Assembly: GCA_021794855.1 (NCBI GenBank) | Contig: JAJYPZ010000023.1 | Span: 1 to 9,662 of the forward strand | DNA: 9,662 bases | Origin: Pseudomonadota bacterium | GTDB taxonomy: Bacteria; Pseudomonadota; Gammaproteobacteria; Burkholderiales; Sulfuriferulaceae | Direction of reading: 5' to 3' | Shown: piece by piece, positions 5,259 through 9,662 of the stretch | Layout: each line of letters opens with the position of its first letter | Position numbering within the stretch: position 1 is the stretch's first letter | Notes under the pieces: model-generated | Databases searched by the model: none | The model's input: the letters and a program-made list of their open reading frames with translations, nothing else | What the model was told of the DNA's origin: nothing | Program-made: the position numbers and the translations under genes

Positions 5259-6851
5259 ATGACAACTTTAATCCATGAAGTAATCCTGAATACTGCACTA
5301 CGCGTTCCGGACCGGGAGGCTTTGGTATACCAGCAGAACCGGCTGGATTACAGGCATCTGGCTCAAGCCACATTAAATATCGCAGGCCTGTACCTGAATC
5401 TCGGTCTCAAAAAATCGGAACGTATTGCCGTATATCTGGAAAAAAGAATCGAAGCTGTCACCGCATTATTTGGAACTTCGGCTGCAGGCGGGGTATTTGT
5501 ACCCGTCAATCCTATACTCAAACCACATCAGGTAGAGCACATACTAACCGATTGCAATGTCCGTATCCTGGTGACATCCATCGATCGCCTGATCTCGCTG
5601 GCGGACATATTGCCCAATTGTCCGGATCTGCACACTGTCATTGCGATCGGTCAAGCCGACAGGCTGCCCGTCATGCCAGGCATTGCCATTATTCCCTGGC
5701 CGGACCATACAATCGATTCGGCACTCTCGCCGCATCGCGCGATCGGGCATGATATGGCGGCCATTCTGTACACTTCCGGCAGCACCGGCAGACCGAAAGG
5801 AGTCGTGCTGTCTCATTCGAATATGGTGACCGGAGCGCGCAGCGTAGTCAATTACCTGGTCAACTGCGCGAACGATCGCATCCTGGCGGTATTACCCCTC
5901 AGTTTCGATTATGGTTTAAGCCAGCTGACGACAGCTTTTTCATCCGGCGCTTGCGCGGTACTCCTGAATCATTTATTGCCCCGTGACATCATTAAAACCA
6001 TAAGCAAGGAAAACATCACCGGCCTGGCCGCTGTTCCCCCCTTATGGAATCAACTGGCGCAACTGGACTGGCCGGCAGATGCCGCGACAAGCTTGCGATA
6101 TTTCACCAATTCGGGCGGCGCCATGCCGAAAACCACTTTGGCGGCATTGCGAGCGCGGTTACCTAATGCCAAGCCTTATCTTATGTATGGTTTGACGGAA
6201 GCCTTTCGTTCTACTTATCTGCCTCCGGAAGAAGTCGATCGTCGCCCGGATTCAATGGGCAAGGCCATTCCCGATGCAGAAATCCTGGTAGTACGCGAAG
6301 ACGGGTCAATCTGCGCGCCGGACGAACCAGGCGAACTGGTCCACAGGGGTGCGCTGGTCTCGCTGGGCTACTGGAATGACAGGGAAAAAACCGCCGAACG
6401 TTTCAGACCGGCACCACAATTAATCCAGGGACTACCTCTGCCCGAAGTGGCGGTATGGTCAGGCGATACGGTAAAAACCGATAACGAAGGTTTTTTATAT
6501 TTCATCGGGCGTCGCGATGAAATGATCAAGACCTCCGGTTACCGGGTAAGCCCCACAGAAGTGGAAGAAGTTATCTATACGACCCAACTGGTCAGCGAAG
6601 TCGCGGCCATAGGCATATCACACCCTGAATTAGGGCAATGCATAGTAGCCGTGGTCAGCTTGCAGCCCGGCAAATCACTCGATACAGCAGAACTGCTGCT
6701 GGAGTGCAAGCGTCGTTTACCGAGCTATATGGTGCCTGCTCATATCCGTATTCATGCAACAACACTGCCGCGCAATCCCAATGGGAAAATCGACCGTAAA
6801 ACCCTCGCTACGATACATGAGCAGGAATTTTCATTGCCCAATCCTTGTTGA
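5259..6851 (+). CDS. Acyl-CoA/acyl-ACP ligase (AMP-forming), exosortase A system-associated
   Basis: A member of the ANL adenylating superfamily, of the type tied to exosortase A loci (TIGR03098 as I recall it). From the ATG at 5259 the protein is 530 aa, close to the usual length. The ATP loop is YTSGSTGRPKG (171-181), the adenine/acyl region YGLTEA (310-315), the hinge and ribose contact SGDTVKTDNEGF (401-412), then GRRDEMIKTSGYRVSP. The C-terminal catalytic lysine is Lys510 in NPNGKIDR. All core residues are present, so it should be active. It activates a carboxylate as acyl-AMP and passes it to a thiol; the divergent ACP is the obvious acceptor, by inference. The frame is open 72 codons further up to an ATG at 5043, but that part has no family resemblance. 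Neither start has a clear Shine-Dalgarno sequence. Confidence 0.92.
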   Translation: MTTLIHEVILNTALRVPDREALVYQQNRLDYRHLAQATLNIAGLYLNLGLKKSERIAVYLEKRIEAVTALFGTSAAGGVFVPVNPILKPHQVEHILTDCNVRILVTSIDRLISLADILPNCPDLHTVIAIGQADRLPVMPGIAIIPWPDHTIDSALSPHRAIGHDMAAILYTSGSTGRPKGVVLSHSNMVTGARSVVNYLVNCANDRILAVLPLSFDYGLSQLTTAFSSGACAVLLNHLLPRDIIKTISKENITGLAAVPPLWNQLAQLDWPADAATSLRYFTNSGGAMPKTTLAALRARLPNAKPYLMYGLTEAFRSTYLPPEEVDRRPDSMGKAIPDAEILVVREDGSICAPDEPGELVHRGALVSLGYWNDREKTAERFRPAPQLIQGLPLPEVAVWSGDTVKTDNEGFLYFIGRRDEMIKTSGYRVSPTEVEEVIYTTQLVSEVAAIGISHPELGQCIVAVVSLQPGKSLDTAELLLECKRRLPSYMVPAHIRIHATTLPRNPNGKIDRKTLATIHEQEFSLPNPC

Positions 6852-6860
6852 CAAACTCTT

Positions 6861-7655
6861 TTAAGGGGTCACCCCGGCCTGCCGCATCAACTGCACCATA
6901 TATCGGCCAGGAATGGCGTAGGCAATGCCGGAAGGTTGGGATAACACATTTTCTTTTGTCGTTTTCACAAATACCAGGTTCACGATTCCGATCACTTCGC
7001 CCGTCTCGGGATAATATAATGGACTTCCGCTATTTCCGGGATAAGCAGTTCCATCCAGCTGAAATACCGAAAAAGGCGTTAATAATTTTTTAATCGCTTT
7101 TGAATTCAAATCGCTGGCGTGGGCTGCCGGTATCACAATAGGCGTAATACTGGACAGCGTGGCGCGATGCGTAGCGGGATACAGCCCCAGGACAATACCG
7201 ATAGGAAAACCGGTAAACGCTAACGAATCTCCCTCCCGCACCGCATCGGAATTACCAAAATGCAGTGCCGGCAGCGTTTCGCCCGACATTTTCAACAAGG
7301 CAAGATCGTGTTCATGGTCTATCTTCACCACTTCCACTTTTCCGGGTTTAGCCTGTTGCCCCTTGCCTATGAATACGGTCAGGCTTTCTTTACTCTCGGG
7401 ATCCAGCACGACTGAAATCACATGCGCGTTAGTGATGACATAGGAACCGTCGCCCACCACAAATCCCGTACCCATGAATTTTGTTTCCGGAAAAGGATCC
7501 GTTCTTTCCGTACCAATAGCCACTATGGATTTTTTTACTCGCTGAACTGTATCGGGAAAACTGGCTGCAGCGGCGTTATGCTGCCAGATGACACCGGCCA
7601 GCAATAAAATCATACCCCCGATAGCCGCACTGAAACTACGTACAGAATTTCTCAT
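6861..7655 (-). CDS. Exported trypsin-like serine peptidase (S1C/DegP-like catalytic domain, no PDZ)
   Basis: The 264-aa protein starts with a signal peptide: basic MRNSVR, a hydrophobic core at about 11-24, and an Ala-rich cleavage region ending near residue 31 (AAAAS). The mature part is a single chymotrypsin-fold domain with the full triad: His78 in TNAHV, Asp117 in HDLALL, and Ser209 in GNSGSP. It ends shortly after the last strand (GIAYAIP), so the PDZ domains of DegP/DegS are absent. Expected location is the periplasm, possibly anchored if the signal is not cut. An AUGGA-like ribosome site lies about 8 nt before the ATG at 7655. It follows the GNAT gene by 77 bp and converges on the ligase with only 9 bp between stops. 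A role in protein quality control or processing of surface proteins is plausible, but the sequence does not show it. Confidence 0.9.
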   Translation of the reverse strand: MRNSVRSFSAAIGGMILLLAGVIWQHNAAAASFPDTVQRVKKSIVAIGTERTDPFPETKFMGTGFVVGDGSYVITNAHVISVVLDPESKESLTVFIGKGQQAKPGKVEVVKIDHEHDLALLKMSGETLPALHFGNSDAVREGDSLAFTGFPIGIVLGLYPATHRATLSSITPIVIPAAHASDLNSKAIKKLLTPFSVFQLDGTAYPGNSGSPLYYPETGEVIGIVNLVFVKTTKENVLSQPSGIAYAIPGRYMVQLMRQAGVTP

Positions 7656-7692
7656 TTTTTATCCATTCCGATTTGAATTTAATTAAGCCGGA

Positions 7693-7720
7693 CTAATATA
7701 ATCGGGCATCCGTATTTCAA
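7693..7720 (-). promoter_or_regulatory. Weak candidate promoter for the serine peptidase gene
   Basis: In the 77-bp gap before the peptidase, the minus strand has TTGAAA (7720-7715, 5 of 6 matches to -35) followed after 16 bp by TATTAG (7698-7693, 4 of 6). A better -10, TATATT, sits at 7700-7695 but with only 14 bp spacing. The gap is AT-rich, so the peptidase may instead be read through from the GNAT gene. Confidence 0.25.
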
Positions 7721-7732
7721 GAAACAATACAA

Positions 7733-8857
7733 TCAAGCCGCAATTTCCTGCGCCGGTTTTGCAAAAACCCGACGCCAGCGCGTTCGCATTCGTTTAATCA
7801 CCGCCCAACCCAGATACGCGATGCCATAGGTCAAACCTTTTACCGTGCGCAGATTGTATGCCGCCATCCCCCATCTTTCGCGCCGGTGGCTCATCCAGTC
7901 CTTTTTATAACCGTCGTCTCCGGTCAGGTAATCCACCTCATGCACTTTGTCCACTTCAATCACGTATTGCATCAATTTTGAAGTCAGTATCGAACCCGCA
8001 GACAATTTTGCATACTTTTCGTCATACGCCAGTTTATAAATGGCAGCAATTCCTGCATGCACGATCCACACCTGCGCCGCCACCGGCTCTCCTTCAAGGT
8101 ACGCTACGCCCAGTCTGAGCCAACCCATTTCAGCGCAAAAACGGATCAAGCCCGGCATGAATCGTGGATGAGGTTCGGGCACTTTCCAGCTTGAATGGTA
8201 GACCTTTTCATAAGCAGCGATAGCGATATCCAGTTCTTCGACACGCGTATAAATCGAAATGCTGGTACTGCCGCCGGCTTCGAACTGCTTGGTTTTACGC
8301 TTTAATGTGTTTTTTAATTGCGAAGGAAAAGTCTCATAATATTCTCGATAACTGCGGCCATCTACTTTCAGATACCAGTTTCCGAAACAAAAATACGTCT
8401 GTACTAACATCCTCGACTCTTGCATGGCTTTTTTCAACCATGCGAACACGGGTTCGTCATGAGCCAGCGGGTGAAAATCGACAACATCAAACCGATGCGC
8501 ATCCTTAGCTACCGCATCGGCAAGAGCCAGTAAAGCGGCCTGCTCATCGTTCTTGCGCAAAACAGGGCGAAACAGGGAGGCGTAATAATTAGCCAGCGCT
8601 TCGATCCTGTTCAGCGAATATAGCTCAGAACTCGGGGTAGTATGGCGCATCGGCAAAATCCCCAATATTCCCTGCGCATCGCTGACCACATAAATTCGCA
8701 ATGAATCGCCTTCGTCCAGCCCATGCTGCGCCAGATTTCGTAACCAGGGCTGGCTAAAAAAAATGCTGAACCGTTCTTCCTCTTTAAAAAGTTCCGCACA
8801 GGTTGGCGGCAAGTCATCCAAACTCTCATATACCGTCACATTATAATGCGAAGCCAT
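7733..8857 (-). CDS. GNAT-fold acyl/aminoacyl transferase-like protein (Acetyltransf_6/FemAB-like), XrtA/EPS locus
   Basis: The 374-aa protein has the double-GNAT layout of the Acetyltransf_6 (BcsL/CelD-like) and FemAB group. The N-terminal half includes FFSQPWLRNLAQ (33-44). A basic segment QLKNTLKRKTKQF at 180-192 opens the second GNAT unit. The characteristic KLAYDEKYAKLSAGSILT (275-292) and DYLTGDDGYKKDW (309-321) follow. The tail (351-374) is strongly basic with Trp/Arg, suggesting membrane contact. Such proteins in exosortase loci are thought to transfer an acyl or aminoacyl group in envelope or polysaccharide synthesis; the substrate is unknown. The ATG at 8857 directly abuts the prsR stop with no gap, so the two are almost certainly co-transcribed. 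It could be annotated either as GNAT or as the PEP-CTERM-associated FemAB; I lean to Acetyltransf_6. Confidence 0.8.
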   Translation of the reverse strand: MASHYNVTVYESLDDLPPTCAELFKEEERFSIFFSQPWLRNLAQHGLDEGDSLRIYVVSDAQGILGILPMRHTTPSSELYSLNRIEALANYYASLFRPVLRKNDEQAALLALADAVAKDAHRFDVVDFHPLAHDEPVFAWLKKAMQESRMLVQTYFCFGNWYLKVDGRSYREYYETFPSQLKNTLKRKTKQFEAGGSTSISIYTRVEELDIAIAAYEKVYHSSWKVPEPHPRFMPGLIRFCAEMGWLRLGVAYLEGEPVAAQVWIVHAGIAAIYKLAYDEKYAKLSAGSILTSKLMQYVIEVDKVHEVDYLTGDDGYKKDWMSHRRERWGMAAYNLRTVKGLTYGIAYLGWAVIKRMRTRWRRVFAKPAQEIAA

Positions 8858-9662
8858 TTATTTCATTCCGTATTTGGTCATTAAATCGTATAGCGTAGGA
8901 CGCGTTATCCCTAGCGCCTCTGCCGCTTTTGCAATATTACCATTGCTCCGCCCTATGGCCATGATAATGGCTTTACGTTCAGCATCTTCGCGCACTTGAC
9001 GCAAATTCACAGGCATTGTTTCTTCCTGACCCGCTTCGATGGACAAATCATCGACCCCGATATGATTTCCGTCCGCCATGATCACCGCGCGCTTGATCAC
9101 GTTTTCCATTTCACGCACATTGCCGGGCCAAGCATAGGTTTCAATCTTGCTCAAGGCTTCCGGATGAAATCCGCGCAGGCAACGTCCCTGCTCGCGATTG
9201 AATTTTTCAAAAAATGCGTGAGCCAACAATACTGCATCTCCGTCGCGCATGCGTAACGGGGGGATTTTTACCGTCAGCTCGCTCAGTCGATAATACAAAT
9301 CCTCCCGAAAACGCCCCTGTTTAATCAAATCCTGCAAATTCTGATGCGTGGCGCAAACTACACGCACATCGACAGCGATTTCGTTTCTGCCGCCCAAACG
9401 CTCGATGACTCGCTCCTGCAAAAAACGCAACAGTTTGGCTTGCAGCGAAATGGGCAAATCGCCAATTTCATCAAGGAATAGCGTACCCCTGTGCGCGTGT
9501 TCGATACGCCCCATCGTCTGTTTTGCGGCGCCGGTGAACGCACCTTTTTCAAAACCGAATAATTCGCTTTCAAGAAGATTCTCAGGAATTGCCGCGCAAT
9601 TAATGGCAACCATGCGTTGGGCTGCGCGGGAACTGAAGGCGTGCAATGCGCGCGCGATCAAT
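8858..9662 (-). CDS. prsR: PrsR, PEP-CTERM-box response regulator (sigma54 activator), C-terminal part
   Basis: The gene is cut by the right edge: 267 C-terminal residues are present, while the receiver domain and Walker A lie outside. The AAA+ domain shows the sigma54-contacting GAFTGA loop (visible residues 40-45), Walker B GTLFLDE (59-65), an arginine-rich FREDLYYRL (118-126), and [10 protein letters not shown] (178-187). A Fis-type helix-turn-helix lies at the end ([20 protein letters not shown], 242-261). This C-terminus is typical of PrsR, the partner of histidine kinase PrsK, which activates sigma54-dependent transcription of exopolysaccharide and PEP-CTERM genes. The presence of exosortase-A-associated genes downstream supports PrsR over a general NtrC. 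The GNAT gene follows immediately on the same strand. Confidence 0.92.
   Translation of the reverse strand, partial: LIARALHAFSSRAAQRMVAINCAAIPENLLESELFGFEKGAFTGAAKQTMGRIEHAHRGTLFLDEIGDLPISLQAKLLRFLQERVIERLGGRNEIAVDVRVVCATHQNLQDLIKQGRFREDLYYRLSELTVKIPPLRMRDGDAVLLAHAFFEKFNREQGRCLRGFHPEALSKIETYAWPGNVREMENVIKRAVIMADGNHIGVDDLSIEAGQEETMPVNLRQVREDAERKAIIMAIGRSNGNIAKAAEALGITRPTLYDLMTKYGMK

Noticed and set aside
6865..6875. GGGGTCACCCC palindrome between the converging ligase and peptidase genes, considered as a bidirectional terminator
   Set aside because: The arms are only 4 bp with a 3-base loop, and no T tract follows on either strand; part of it is peptidase coding sequence.
6845..7093. 82-codon plus-strand open frame after the ligase
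   Set aside because: It overlaps the ligase end and runs antisense to the C-terminus of the serine peptidase, with no similarity or ribosome binding site.
1..9662. CRISPR array, insertion sequence, PEP-CTERM substrate gene or exosortase gene
   Set aside because: No regularly spaced repeats, transposase, VPEP-type C-terminal anchor, or multi-spanning exosortase reading frame was found on either strand.

Overview
The window most likely comes from a betaproteobacterium, probably in the Nitrosomonadales (relatives of Nitrosospira, Gallionella or Methylophilaceae). This placement is inferred from gene content and protein style, not from any search. The main evidence is a block of genes of the exosortase A (XrtA)/PEP-CTERM exopolysaccharide locus, lying next to a tRNA Pro-Arg-His cluster and ordinary housekeeping genes.

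Left part (1-1630), housekeeping. It holds the end of a U32-family tRNA-hydroxylation protein (trhP/yegQ, + strand), then a complete convergent folD (- strand). Next come three tRNA genes on the + strand, Pro(TGG), Arg(TCT) and His(GTG). All three encode their CCA ends, and a near-consensus sigma70 promoter precedes them.

Middle part (1630-6851), the XrtA-associated acyl/sugar module. About 220 bp without a recognisable gene follows tRNA-His. After it, four - strand genes read right to left: acyl carrier protein, exosortase-associated hydrolase 2, hydrolase 1 and a GT4 glycosyltransferase. They overlap by 4, 11 and 7 bp, so they look like one translationally coupled operon, and it ends in a hairpin-plus-T terminator at the last stop codon. 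An AMP-forming acyl-CoA/acyl-ACP ligase of the exosortase-A-associated family is transcribed divergently from the carrier-protein gene. The roughly 240-bp gap between them holds promoter-like sequence.

Right part (6861-9662), on the - strand. It holds a PDZ-less, exported trypsin-like serine peptidase, a GNAT-fold (Acetyltransf_6/FemAB-like) protein, and the C-terminal two thirds of PrsR, the sigma54-dependent response regulator of PEP-CTERM systems. PrsR runs off the right edge.

Working model (inference): PrsR controls the surface-polysaccharide locus. The ligase activates a carboxylic acid and loads it onto the dedicated carrier protein or CoA. The two alpha/beta hydrolase-fold proteins, both with non-serine residues at the nucleophile position, act on or transfer that acyl group. 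The glycosyltransferase and GNAT protein build or decorate the glycan. The exosortase itself, PrsK, any PEP-CTERM substrate and the decarboxylase that often accompanies the ligase are not in this window. I found no CRISPR array, intact insertion sequence or origin.
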